From positions 1,550,001-1,614,000 of the forward strand of contig SNVD02006942.1 of the NCBI GenBank assembly GCA_013180625.2: a DNA stretch of 64,000 bases, in the 5' to 3' direction. A program made the position numbers and the translations under genes. The first letter of the stretch is position 1. Each line of letters opens with the position of its first letter. Below the pieces are notes generated by a model. It was not told the origin of the DNA. It saw nothing but the letters and a program-made list of their open reading frames with translations, and made no database searches. This DNA is from Boswellia sacra. Taxonomy: Eukaryota > Streptophyta > Magnoliopsida > Sapindales > Burseraceae. Positions 49,967-62,715 of this stretch are shown piece after piece.

Positions 49967-50597
49967 CAGTGACGGAGCCAACCATATGCTTGAGTGGGGG
50001 CAAATTGATAAATTAGAAAAATTATTCGTAAAAAAACCATATTCATTATTATATTTGTATATTTTCTTATATTGAAAAGATTGTACAATTAAGAGCCCAA
50101 CAGAGAAAATATTTATAAACTATAAAAAGTAGTAGTTTGGAAGCCGTTTTATATTTATTTGTAAGGTTCAATTAATATCAATAAAAATATTAGTAAAATA
50201 TTTTATATATAGGCTCTTTGTCTAGAAAATATATATTTTTTAATTACAAGTATTTCTGTAAAATATATTATAAAGAAAAACTTGATAGAAGGTTAGGTAT
50301 TGTAATTTAATTCTTAACTTGAATGTTTAACAAATTAATAAAATTAATGTGGGGTCTTGTGAATTAAATATATTTTGATATTAATTATCCATATATTAAG
50401 GTCAACAGCTAATACAGATAAGTATTGTTGAAGTCGTTAAAAATAAAAGTACTTATAAGATATATTGAAAATTTAAATTATCTAAAATATAAAAAAGATT
50501 TGTTGTGTTAAAATACAAACTTGAAGGGATTATATAAAATTTTACAAACTCAGTGGAGGCAATTGCCCCCACTCGTCACTATGTGACTCCGTCCCTG
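49967..50597. mobile_element. Non-autonomous hAT-type element, 631 bp, intact TSD
   Basis: The element begins CAGTGACGGAG and its right end, CTCCGTCCCTG, is the reverse complement of CAGGGACGGAG, a 10/11 match. Farther in, GAGTGGGGGCAA on the left is mirrored by TTGCCCCCACTC on the right, extending an imperfect inverted terminus to about 40 bases. The flanking 8-bp direct repeat CCTCTATG is exact (49959-49966 and 50598-50605). CAG...CTG ends with an 8-bp duplication are classic hAT. The inside is AT-rich and has no reading frame. Confidence 0.9.
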
Positions 50598-50605
50598 CCT
50601 CTATG

Positions 50606-53500
50606 TATCGATGTGATTAGATTTAAATAATTTTTACAATAAAGTCTTTCATTTATTATGTCTTTAGATGTTCAATGTGGGTTCGGCACGTGTCCACATA
50701 ATTAATTCATGAAAGAAATAAATTAATAAAATAAGTATCGCACTTAATACGAAAATAGAGAGCGAAAATGATGGCCTTTATTTTTACTAAGAAAGAGAAG
50801 AAGTATTTATTTAAAAACATTTTTTGGAACGCGAAAAATGCCATGTAATTTTTGTTGCTTTTAATATCTCACCAGAAACTATTAATTTAAGTTTGCTAAC
50901 ACTTCTCTTTGGATGAACTTCCTCTTGGCAATATCTTAATTACAATCACTATTATGGATAATTTAACTATTATATTAATTATATAGTTTTAAAATTTTGT
51001 TAATGCTCTCAGGAAACCCTCTAAATGACTAAAAGGCACTTGGTTTTTTTTTAATTTGTATGATATGACTTTTTTTTTTTGTAAACACTTTTGTATTTTT
51101 TTTCGTATTATTGAAATTCAAATATTTCTGATATTGATTTATTTTTGTGCTGCTAAAAGGATGTTTTTGACTATCTCGGATTGGTTTCATGCTTGTCAAA
51201 GGCTCCATAATGATGTCAGCGATAAAAACATTATAATATTATAGGATATATCACCACATTTATGCGTCAACCTAATAAACAAAATTAACTATTTTATTTT
51301 ATTATCTAACTAAGTTTAATTTCAAAAAATAAAAATACTCTTTTAAACGAGTTACACACATTGAAGTCTGAAATACATTTTGACGAGTTAATGAATGCTA
51401 ACAAGTTATACTTGTCAACCTATCATTAGTGATTATAGAAAAAACTATATGATTCAATGATTTGTTCTGTCAACTCGTTAATTTGATAAACAACAAAAAA
51501 ATAAAATTTAACTAAATTTCATAATATCATTTCAAATTTGATTATTTTTATATATTACCTATAGATATATTCATCAGCAAACACATGTTGAAAAATTAAA
51601 TATAATAAAATACTATTAATAGTGCGGTTTAAAGAAGTAAAAAAAAATATTTAATAACAATAATTATTTTCTTATCAAATAAATACTAAATATATTTCTA
51701 TTAGTCCTAGCAGGTAAAGTTTATTAGAGTAGAGCATATAAAAAGATAACTTTTATAAAAAGTTGATGATTGTTTGATTACATAAATATACGAGTACTTA
51801 TTGGTGTAAAATTACTAAAATTATTTTTTTAGAAATAAATGATAAGGTAAATTTTTTAAAATATAGAAGTATATATTTAATATTTTATAATTAAAAAAAG
51901 CTCAAAAGAGTATTTTTGAAAAGTCTCAATTTTAAACTTATTATAAAAGATATAAAACAGTTTTTTTAATCATTCATAAGTTCTTATTATTAGGTGACAG
52001 TCAATCAACATAAAAAAATTTAAAAAAATTTTTAATATTAAAAACTTTTTTAATCAATAGATAAACTGAAATAAATGCCCTCTTAGTTGCGTAGCAAAAG
52101 TTAATATACGAGCTTTACTCATTTGAGCTCTTAATTGATTTCGGTTCTTAATAAAAAAAAAAGACGAAGAGGTGGGATTTGGGTTAAAAACGTAATAGAA
52201 GAGTAAAGAGGGAGCGGACAGAAGCAAAAGCAACCACTTGCCGCCAACCCTATCATGCCTGTTCCCTATCCCTCCCTTCCATTTCATTTCCTCGCCGACT
52301 CCTCAACTCTCTTTGCTCCCCCCACCTTCTCACACGCGCGTCATCAGCACTCCATTCCCCATTTTCATTGCATTACATCATTTCCTAATTTTCTTTATGT
52401 TTTAATGAAAATATCATCCCATTTTTATCTTAATTTTAATTTATATTTTTATATTTTCAAAAGCATTAAAAACATCATTGGATAAATGTCAAACTGTCTG
52501 GTGAAAATAACTTAAATAAATTATCAAATCATTTATATAATTAGAAAAAAATAGTCTTAATATATGTCACTCGTATCAACTCTTTAAAAGTTATATAATT
52601 TCTCTTTAAAATTATATAGTTTAATTATAAAAAATATTAAAATTTCATAAATTATTTAAAACATGTATATGTTTCATGTGTTTCTCGACTACCAAAATTT
52701 GTAAGGCTTGAAATTTGTATTACATAATTTTTGAAATATCAATGTCTTTACTCTTTAGCAAAAGTCAGATTATTATTATTATTATTTTCAAAAACCCATT
52801 TTTATGTGATATTAAAGTAAAATAAGAGAGTAGTAAATAGAATTAATAATATTTTAATTTTATAATTTCAAAATAATCAGTTTAATTCAATGGGTAATTA
52901 ATTTAGTATTAAGAAATTAATAGGATTTTGCAAATAATATGGTTTTGATTCTCTGACAAGTTTGCTTGTTTAAGCGAGAGTGATGAAACGAAGAATTTCC
53001 TTTCCCCTCACAAACAGATTAAAACGGAGTAGCGGAGAGATTGAGCTTGATTTTGTTGTACTTTGTGCAGCAGCATCAGTTATTAGTCATTCACTCGAAT
53101 CACTCTTTCGTTGAATGTCAAGCAAATATTTACAGCCAAACGCGCCTTAAATGCTGCAGGAGAGACAGCGTGGACCATCTGACCAGACCTGACTGCTCCG
53201 ACACTTGATTAGTAACTCAGTTCCAGCCCAATTGGGGCTACCCCTTTAAACCATGGTTAAACCAAAAGTCACTAACCGTGGTTACCGTGACTGCTTCGAT
53301 TTCAGAGCAGTACGCAATAACATCAGTAAACAGTTAATAAATCAAGCATGTCTATGTCCACATCCAGTACATATTTTTAACCCTTTTTACTGTCTGTGGC
53401 ATTTTATCGAGCAGCTTCTGTGCATTCAATTCGCGATATTTACCGTACAAAATCTCGATATCGATATATATCTCTATCCATATATATATTTTTTATAGTG
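50606..53500. other. AT-rich spacer upstream of ARF10
   Basis: Very AT-rich with no coding pattern on either strand. A (TTA)n run of about six units lies at 52770-52787. GC content rises from about 52200-52350 and again from about 52950, the latter marking the distal ARF10 promoter. Confidence 0.45.
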
Positions 53501-54328
53501 GCAATAAATTCTCCTGTTTAACAAATTAATAACAGCTTTTTGTTTGCTTTAAGATTTCTGTTTGTTTTGTTTGGGCTCTGAAGAGAGAAAAACAAAGGTA
53601 AGAGGGAAAGCTGAGTTTGAGATCTGGGGAAAAGATAATCAAAACAAAAACAAAAGGGCAGCAGAGGGAGATTACAAAAACAAAATCCTTTTTGTTTTGT
53701 TTTGTTTTGTTTTGTTTCGGGGTTTAGTAGATGGGGAACTAAAGGAAATGGGAAGGGAATCAAAGGGATATTAAAGTCTCTGAAACAGATGATTCGGTGG
53801 TCATTTCTATACCAGATACCTGCTACTACCATTTGATCGGCTCGCCGATTAATTTAAGTCTCTTGTCACTGCATGAAAGTGCAAATTTGGGGTTCATAAG
53901 ACATAGAAGGAGGAAGATCAAGGAAAAAAAGAAAAGAAAACCCGAAAGGTTTCATTTTTAAGGGTGAGGAATTTATAGAAATGTTTTGGAAACGGGAAGG
54001 AGCTGTGACATATTTAGAGCAAATGTGAAGAAGTGTTCTCTTTCAGTGTTGGTTTTCTGAAAGAGGGGAAGTGAAGTGTTGAACTTGAAGGGTTAGTCTT
54101 TTTGTTTGTTTTGACTAAGGAAGGTAAGGGCTTGGAGATTGGTTCTTAGTTTCATGTAAAAATTAATGAATTTATTTATTTTTGCTTGCTTTGCTTTAAT
54201 TTGAATCTGATTGTTTTTGTTTGCTCACTCACAGGATTTGGAAACAAAATCGAGTCTTGAAGCTTTGAGCAGTTGTCTTTGAGAACTCAAAATACCCCTT
54301 GGAGAAAGAAATCAGAAGAAGCTATCAA
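53501..54328 (+). promoter_or_regulatory. ARF10 5' leader with (TTTTG)n run, uORFs and a leader intron
   Basis: A purine-rich leader typical of ARF genes includes a (TTTTG)n run at about 53690-53717 that could pair with nearby aaaacaaaaac blocks (53638-53655, 53676-53686). Several short uORFs occur (ATGs near 53731, 53750 and 53789). A leader intron is supported by a donor at 54124 (aag|gtaaggg) and an acceptor at 54234 (ctcacag). The main ATG at 54329 follows 94 bases later. Confidence 0.5.
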
Positions 54329-57300
54329 ATGAAGGAGGTAGAGAAGAGCATTGATCCACAACTATGGCACGCATGTGCAGGATCCATGGTCCAAATTCCT
54401 CCATTGAACTCCATGGTGTTTTACTTCCCTCAAGGCCACGCAGAGCACTCTTTTGGCTCTGTTAATTTTCCCTCCTCAACACCAATCCCACCTCTCATTC
54501 TTTGCCATGTTGCTTCCCTCAAGTTTCTGGCAGATTCTGAAACTGATGAAGTGTATGCAAAGATAAGATTGGTTCCTTTGCCGGCTAGCGAGCTTGATTT
54601 TGAAGATAATAATTTGAGTCTAAATTCTGTTGGTTCAGATAGTGAGTCCGAGAAGCCAGCATCTTTTGCTAAAACTTTGACACAATCTGATGCCAATAAT
54701 GGGGGAGGATTCTCTGTGCCGAGGTATTGTGCCGAGACTATTTTTCCACGGTTGGATTACAGTGCAGATCCTCCTGTGCAGACTGTGGTGGCTAAAGATG
54801 TTCATGGAGAGGTTTGGAAATTTAGACATATTTATAGAGGGACACCAAGAAGGCATTTGTTGACCACTGGGTGGAGCACTTTTGTTAACCAGAAGAAACT
54901 TGTTGCTGGGGATTCTATTGTTTTCTTGAGAGCTCAAAATGGTGATCTTTGTGTAGGCATAAGGAGGGCAAAGAAAGGGATTAGTGGAAACGACTCTCCA
55001 TCTTCTGGGTGGAACTCAAATCATGGAAGTTGTGTTGGTGTTAATCCTTATGGAGGCTTTTCATGTTTCTTGAGAGAGGAAGAAAACAAGATGGTTAGAA
55101 ATGGGAATATGAATTTGAGTTCTTGTGGTGGTTTCAACTCTGCTGGAAACTTGAGGGGGCATGGAGGAAGAGTGAGGCCTGAGACGGTTTCAGAGGCAGT
55201 GGCGCTTGCAATGAGTGGGAAGCCTTTTGACGTTGTGTATTATCCCCGGGCAAGCACACCAGAGTTTTGTGTTAAGGCGACTGCGGTGAGGGCGGCGATG
55301 AGGGTTCATTGGCACTGTGGAATGAGGTTCAAGATGGCTTTTGAAACGGAGGATTCTTCGAGGATAAGTTGGTTTATGGGAACCATATCATCTGTTCAGG
55401 TTGGTGATCCCATCCGCTGGCCTAATTCGCCATGGCGGCTTCTCCAGGTAAAATTTTTGCGGTTTGATAATTGTTTCTTTCTATGAGCTACTTGATAGTT
55501 AATGTTTTAGAATTAGCATTCTTTATTGTTGATATCATGTGCATATTGTTTTCTCCACATTAAGCTTGTGCCCAGTTTGTTTGGCAAATTGAAATTGGGT
55601 ACTTTAATGCTTTCCAAAAGATGTCTTAAATTAACATTTATTTGTGTATTTTATTTTTGTAAACCCCCGCTCTGGTGTATATACTAAATAGGCTAGGTGA
55701 AGTAAGGTGCTTACAGACTGAAAGTCATTTCAGCTTCCCATTCCCCTTGGCAATATTAATGATCCTTAATAAATGAATTTATCAATACCTTCTTTATGAA
55801 TGTATGTGCATTTCCAAATGATTGCCTTAAATGCTTCTGAATTTAATCTCCTAAGATCCGTTTTTTATGCAACTTCCTCCGTTCCATAATATGATATGGT
55901 TGTAATCTGAATGGCCAACTAATTTTTGCCCTTAGAGCATGTTTTTGGCATGACCTTCGTGGAACTCAGTGGTTATCATTATTGTTGTGATTTAGGACAG
56001 TATTAAACAGCAATATTATTTTAATGTTAGAATTATTATTTATTTGAATTGCTGAATATTCTAAATTGTTAGGTCCTGTCTGCTGTACCTGCTCATTTTT
56101 AGCTGAGGGAATAGCATCCTCATCTTGACTGAAAATAACTATATGCACTTTTGCTAGGACATCTTTGTTGGAAGTGCCTAATTTGGGGACTGAATGTTTC
56201 ACTCAGTGTACATTACTTCACCTGACAAATTGTTAGTTCATCTTGTGGTTATAAATAAATTCCACATGCCGGCAAATATTACATATGCATTATTAAAGAA
56301 ATTCATTTATTTAACTTTATATGAGCAGACCTTACAGCTTATGTAGAAGAATATTTATTTTGTCGTTCTACTCATTGTATGCCTGTCGGGTTGAATTATG
56401 CCATTTCATGGATTACATCCTGTAATTGCTGAATCCCAAGTGTCCTGTGTTTTACAGCGTTGAATAATGTGATTGTTCCCAAGGCTAATGTGCCAGATTT
56501 GCTACAGTATCTCAAACCAAAATAAAGTTGTATAATGGACAGTAGGCTCAAATTCGTGGTTTAGCATCCTTTCTTACATCTTTTTTTTTTTCCGCCTTTA
56601 ACATCTTTGCAGGTGACATGGGATGAACCAGATTTGCTACAAAATGTAAAGCGTGTCAGTCCATGGTTGGTTGAACTGGTTTCAAACATGCCCGTCATCC
56701 ACCTCTCACCTTTTTCCCCACCAAGAAAGAAGTTGCGGCTTCCGCAACACTTAGACTTTCCTCTTGACGGCCAATTTCCAGTGCCGTCATTTACAGGCAA
56801 CCCCCTTGGGTCCAGCAGCCCCTTGTGTTGTCTATCTGACAACACTCCTGCAGGCATACAGGGAGCCAGGCATGCTCAATTTGGAATATCTTTATCAGAT
56901 TTCCATGTTACCAACAAACTGCAGTCAGGGCTGTTTCTGTCCAGCTTCCAGCGGTTCAATCCACATTCTAGAATTTCTGATGGCATTATGACAAATCACA
57001 CAAAGAGTAATGAGAATTTGTCTTGCATGCTAACAATGGGGAATTCTAGTCAAAATTTGGAGAAATCTGATAACGTCAAAATGCACCAGTTTACACTCTT
57101 TGGTCAACCGATTCTCACTGAACAGCAGATCTCTCATAGTTGTTCCGGTGATGCAGTTTCACAAGTTCTGGGGAAAAGTTCATCAGATGGAAATTCAGGG
57201 AGAGTGATAGCATCTTCTGATGGTTCAGGATCCACACGTGAGCTGCAAATTTCACCAGAAAAGTCATCTGGTTGTGAATTTTTCTGGAACCAGCGGTTTC

Positions 57301-58193
57301 GAATGAATGAACCTGACCTTGATACCGGTCACTGCAAGGTTTTCATGGAGTCAGAGGACGTGGGAAGAACTCTTGATCTATCAGTTGTTGGTTCTTACGA
57401 AGAGCTCTACAGGAGGCTAGCCAACATGTTTGGAATAGATAGATCAGAAATGTCAAACCATGTGCTCTACCAAGATGCAGCTGGTTCTGTTAAAAAAACT
57501 GGAGATGAACCATTCAGGTATTATTTGCAGATATCTGTTTCTGAAGTATTTTTATCTTTTTGTCTTGCATATTTTGTTGTTTGGCTGCATAAAAGACTCT
57601 GTGACTATCTCAAGTCGCAAGTATTGAGACTGTTAACAACTCTGGTGTTATGTTTATTTATTTATTTTTTTCCCTCTGTTTCATTGCAGTGATTTTATGA
57701 AAACGGCCAAAAGATTAACAATTTTGATGGGATCAAGCAGTGACATTGTTGGAAGGTAAAGAGAACACTAATCTTGCTCCTTCTTATACTTAATTTATTT
57801 TCTCAGCTTAGTCAGTCAATGTCAAGCCTGATACAACCCTGTTCTGCGTTACTCCTTTACACAAAATAAGGCGTGGAGGAGCATGATTTCAGACATTAGG
57901 CAAAAATCTTTCTTCATGAAGCATACTTTTAAATTGCTGAAGGAAAGTTTTGGGAAACCATCGACTTATTTCTGGACAGATTTAACTATTTCCTGCTTTA
58001 GCTATAATAAACCAAAATACAATGGAGACAATGGAATCTCTAATCAGTTCAGAAGTTTTTCTGGCTTTAGTGAACTATTTAACTGATTGAAGTTATTAAT
58101 TTGTTTGGCAGGCCATGGATTACAGGCATGCGGAATTCCGAGAATGGACTCAATACTTCCAACAAGACAGGTCCCTTGAGCATATTTGCATAG
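54329..58193 (+). CDS. ARF10: Auxin response factor, ARF10 type (miR160-regulated), 4 coding exons
   Basis: Exons 54329-55447, 56613-57517, 57690-57755 and 58112-58193 give 723 aa. It opens MKEVEKSIDPQLWHACAGSM, then a B3 DNA-binding domain at about 113-215 (FAKTLTQSDANNGGGFSVPR, GTPRRHLLTTGWSTFVNQKK), an auxin-response/ancillary domain at about 288-380 (VVYYPRASTPEFCVKA), a serine-rich middle region, and a C-terminal PB1-like domain at about 612-705 (GHCKVFMESEDVGRTLDLSV). It ends TGPLSIFA, as Arabidopsis ARF10 does. ARF10/16/17 are repressor-class ARFs that bind TGTCTC-type elements. The few-exon structure and miR160 site fix it in this clade, and At2g28350 is the positional match from memory. 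The ATG is preferred over an upstream in-frame TTG because family proteins start near this point. Confidence 0.95.
56852..56872 (+). promoter_or_regulatory. miR160 target site in ARF10
   Basis: The 21 bases pair with mature miR160 at every position except the 5' end of the site, opposite the last base of the miRNA. They encode the conserved AGIQGARH motif (about residues 453-460). By established knowledge, miR160 slices ARF10/16/17 transcripts here. Confidence 0.93.
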
Positions 58194-61100
58194 TCATTGC
58201 AAGGGTAGATGCTCAAAAATGTGAATGGATGTTAAGAATTTATTAGTTGTTTGTTAGCCTAATATGATTAGGTGAGACAATATTTTAATATGCTTTTGTA
58301 ATGATGACAGATGAATATGTTTCTTGGTGTATGTTCTTATGTGTTTGACTGGATATTGATGCCTAATATTATGATAAAAATGTGATGTATAATGTTTGAT
58401 ATAATTTATTTTCTGTACTCTTTTAGGACTCTGCTAATGCTTGTCCATTCTATAAGACAAAATTGTCGTAAAAAGTTGAAAAGAGTATCATATTCTAGGT
58501 GCAAGTTCATTACAGGCTTTGTTTTGGCTTGACTAAGTTGAAGAAGATAAAATTTACTTTCACAGACTATCACCCAAGAACTGGACAAAAAAAAAAAGCA
58601 TCACATATTCTGAAACTTCACGAGCATCATATCATTTGCGGGTCTTGACAGAACATATGCTTGATAATGATTAGATTCCAACATCTGCATGTTAAGCTTG
58701 AAGCAAAGATAAGTGCTCACATGAAGAAGATTCCGACAGAAGCTAGGGACAAATAAGTTTCAGTCATTCATTATGTTGTTTATAATCCGATAATGAAGCT
58801 CTAGGTTTTTTTTTCTCCTCGTTGGATGATTGTTCAAGGATAAGTTGCTATCATTAGTTGGAATATACTCATTGATGGGGTTTTGTTCACTGAGGGATCA
58901 CTGCTTTTGGCTTCTCCTATTTTGACCTTAGCTTTTGACTTTCTTCTTATCCATCTTTTGGTTATGTTGATAAGTCCATGTCTTCTCAAGTCAGTGCTCA
59001 ACTGGTGGGTGATCTACTTCAAGTTGTGATGCAACAAAATACACAAAACAAAGAGTTACTTTAAATTTCATTTTCCCTTGGCATAAAGGGGTTTAATGTC
59101 TCTGCGAAGACACCAAATAGTTGCAAAACCCAAATTAGAAGCTGATGAGGGTCTTTTGTTTGGGATCTTAAAAGAGCTGTGATTGACTGGTAAATTGGGA
59201 TCTGAAAATCCGGAAGACATGGGCAGTCTTGACTGCGTTGAGGCTGAGCTGGGTCTGGTCTGGTTCGGTTCAGGTTTCAGGGTTTGAATTTTACAGACAC
59301 AAGACCCTGTTTGCAATCCCAAATGAAATTGTCAATTAATACCACACTTGTAAACAAAACAAAATAATTAATTAATGCAACTCAGCACAGACACACACGT
59401 GAGAATGGGACCCATGCCAACAAGAGGGGGTTGGAGGTATCAAATCAAGCTCCCACGTGCGGTCCCTTTTGTGTCGCCGCTTTGGTGGTCGGGCCTTTTG
59501 GTCCCTTGTTGGGCTTCGATTTGACTCCACTTTACACAATACCCACTTGTTGGTTGTAACCCACTTCAACCTACTGTAACACAACTTGCTTTTCCTCTTT
59601 TGTTTTCTCTGTTTTTCTGTTTTAGAAAGTAAAATTAGAATCTACACAGATATACTTTTAGTATCGAATGTTTTCAAGCCTTTTTAAAACAAAGTTTGAA
59701 TAGCAAATCCATTTTGATTTTGCTTTTGAAATTTTTAAAATGGGTTACCAAACATACTTGTAAAGTTAAATTTGATTTTTTCAACCTTATCTTTGGATGC
59801 TTACTGAAATAAGAATTAAATAAAATAAGTATTATATTTAATATTGATGAATGTGGATGCATTGAGGGGGTACTAGTCCCATATGAAGAGTAAGTGAAAA
59901 TTGATGAGAAATGGTCAATGGTTTTGGTTTGGAGATAGAGCCGAAAGCATATAAATTTTATGGGGCAAATGCAAGGACAAGTACACCTTCCAATGCATTG
60001 ATCCTTCCAGTTTTTGTCAATGTTTTCAGTTCCAACCCTTAATTTGTGGGATCTGGTTTCTCTTACACATTGGGATACAAAGTTATCTTCATTGTTTCTT
60101 CAAATTTTAGTTTTCAGTGAGAAAAAAAAATGATTCTAATAAAGATGTTGTTTGGTTTGATTTATAAGGGTTATAAATTTAATTACATCTTGATTAGCCA
60201 GGATTGAGGTTAATTTCAGTAATATGACCCTTTTCATTTGAAGAAAATGATGTAATAATATGACCTAAATGTTGAAAAAATCTTGAACTTACTTGCATCA
60301 GTAACATCACCGATTTGCTTGATGAAAAACAAAACCAACATTATTCCTATCCCACGATGAATTGATTCATTTATTTATTAAAAGTTTTAGCTGACTTCGA
60401 GGGTTAATTATGTTGATTGATTTGAAAAAGTGGTCAAATTATCTGAATTTGATGGCATTGAAAATCAGCCAAGAAGCTAAAACGTATTAAAACCAATCCA
60501 AGGCCCGAGGGGAGAGAAAAATGAGCATAGAACGTTGAATCCAAAACAAATAGCTGTTAAAATGATGTTTTAAATGTGGGTGCTTGAGCACTTTGGAAAC
60601 AAGATAAAGCACTGACCCAAGATCCAAGAACCACACGAGGGATGGAAACAATTTCACAAACCAAACCAAACCAAACCAAGTGAACTCACCATCACCGAGC
60701 CTTTGCTTAGCCATAGTTTAATTAATTAAATCATGTATCAGTTTTTAAAGATATGATCAAATATATATTTCAATGTTAATAAATGATTGACATTTATTTT
60801 CATTATCTCTTTATTAATATAATTTTTATTATTATATTATTGTAAATGGGTTAAATGTTTCTAACATTGACTTTGTGAACTAGTTAAATTAATTAATGAA
60901 TTATTTTAGTGTTTTTTGTCTTTTTTTTTTTTTTTTTCAAAGGAAAGAAAAATGACAAGCTGTTTGGGGAAAAAGTCTTCAACACAAACGACAGAGATTT
61001 TGTGATGTGGCCTAAATTCCCCGTTCGTGCGGTGGATCCCACGCTTCTTAGGTTCACATAGCCCTTTACGTGTAAACGTGAATGCCATCAAAAGTTGCCT

Positions 61101-62480
61101 TACGTGTACGGTACGATTTCACTCGAGTAGTTTATTGTACGGTCGAGATTTTTCTGCTTTTGACTTTTAAAATTTTTACCGTTCTGCGAAATCACAGCAG
61201 AGGCCGCAGTCGGCAAAGATATGAGAAATTGAGTTCTCGCCACGTGATAATTTGAAATCTTGATATATCGTTTAATGCTATGGTAAATGCAAGAGACGGG
61301 TAAAACGAGAAGCCGCAAATAAACAATTTTGTTTTTATTTTTATTTTCTATAAATAGTAAATACATGAATTATTTTTTTTATTAAACATTTGTGAGCCTG
61401 GATTTGAGCACCCATGTAACTTACTCTCCGGCACTCTTGTATTTATCCCCTATCCTGTAAGATATTACACTTGAATGTATTATTTTTTTAATAATGAGAA
61501 ATAATTGGTTTGTAAAAGTAGTATTTTGTAATAAAAATATTTCAAATATCTCTTAGAAGTATTTGACTTTTTTGTTTCAAATTTTTTTTAATTAAGCTAA
61601 GTTTTAGTATTGTTGATGTCATGGACGAAAAATATGAAAAGAAATAGTGTATGATTACAATTGGATAACCATATAATAAAAATCATAAAAATGATGTGAT
61701 GCTTATCATATGGTTTTGTAGAATATAATTATAGAGGTTGCTACTATGTCAAATATTTCAAATTATTGACAGATTTATGACATGTTTGTCAATGGTCTAC
61801 GTTAGAAGTGTATAATAATAATGCAAAGAAGAACATGAGAACAATTGGATATACTTGTGATGATGAAAGAAGGCGCATTGCTTGGCTGGCTAAAGAAGTT
61901 CCGAAACGGCACCTAAATTGTCAAAAAATGGTGTCATTCTATGCTGGCCAAGTGGTATATACACGGTTCAAGAGGACCAAGAACGATTGTTAATGTACAG
62001 CGTGCGTATACATGTATGTCTATACACTCATCATGATCATGTAGAAAATTATAGTAAAGCCTTGTATGAAGAGGCAAATCATCTACTCTCTTTGCCCTTG
62101 ATGACTTTTCTTTTTTTTTTTTTTTTTTTTTTTGCTTTTTTAATACAAAGAGAGGCCGAGTCTGTAGTAATCTACAGTTAGCCAACAGTCGAGTTCGTTG
62201 AGGTTGAGGCAGAGTAGAGGAGCCAGGCTAACTCTCACCATGAATTAAAAAAATTGATCTTAGATTATTAAGTTAAGTCTTTTTCATTTCAGTGTAAAAG
62301 AGTTCATGGGTAAATGAACAGATGTTGTAGCTCTTAACATTAGTGGATTATCACAATATGGGATCACCATTAGTGGGATGATTATGGGGAAAACAGTAGA
62401 TGGGATAGCGTAACAACCTTTGAACATGAAAAGGGTAGAGCAGTATTTTGGAGAGAGAGATTGTCACTGTCAACAGAAGT
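58194..62480. other. ARF10 3' UTR and downstream spacer
   Basis: The 3' UTR probably ends before about 58450. Beyond it I see no supported gene. ACGT-core words cluster at about 59390-59460 (acacacgtgag, cccacgtgcgg) and 61060-61250 (tacgtgtaaacgtg, tacgtgtacg, gccacgtgat), which is promoter-like, but no coding exon follows within reach. Long T-runs lie at about 60917-60938 and 62110-62133. Confidence 0.4.
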
Positions 62481-62569
62481 GGAATGCATGACGGAGCAAA
62501 TGATAAGGATAAAGAAAGGATGAAAAGGGCCACATATCTTATTGAAGAGATTGATGTTAATGGAGTTTG
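62481..62569 (+). pseudogene. Short exon-like frame on + strand (uncertain relic)
   Basis: After a possible acceptor (ctgtcaacag), the bases read SGMHDGANDKDKERM then KRATYLIEEIDVNGV and a stop. The charged, helix-friendly composition looks coding, but there is no upstream exon and no family match I recognise. The opposite strand is also open here, so this may be chance. Confidence 0.15.
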
Positions 62570-62715
62570 AGCAATCAATGCCATTAATGACCAGCAATTA
62601 TCCGAGTCATTAACAAGTTACTGCAACATGTTAAGTGGGAGTAGGCAACGCATAATCATTAATTATAAAATTATAATGGCAATCTGTCAACATAAATATA
62701 ATGCTGTTTCGCATA

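Noticed and set aside
54430..54937. - strand frames opposite ARF10 exon 1
   Set aside because: They are antisense shadows of a well-supported coding exon.
59068..59584. - strand frames of 70-84 codons downstream of ARF10
   Set aside because: No domain, no splice partner; the + strand is equally open in pieces.
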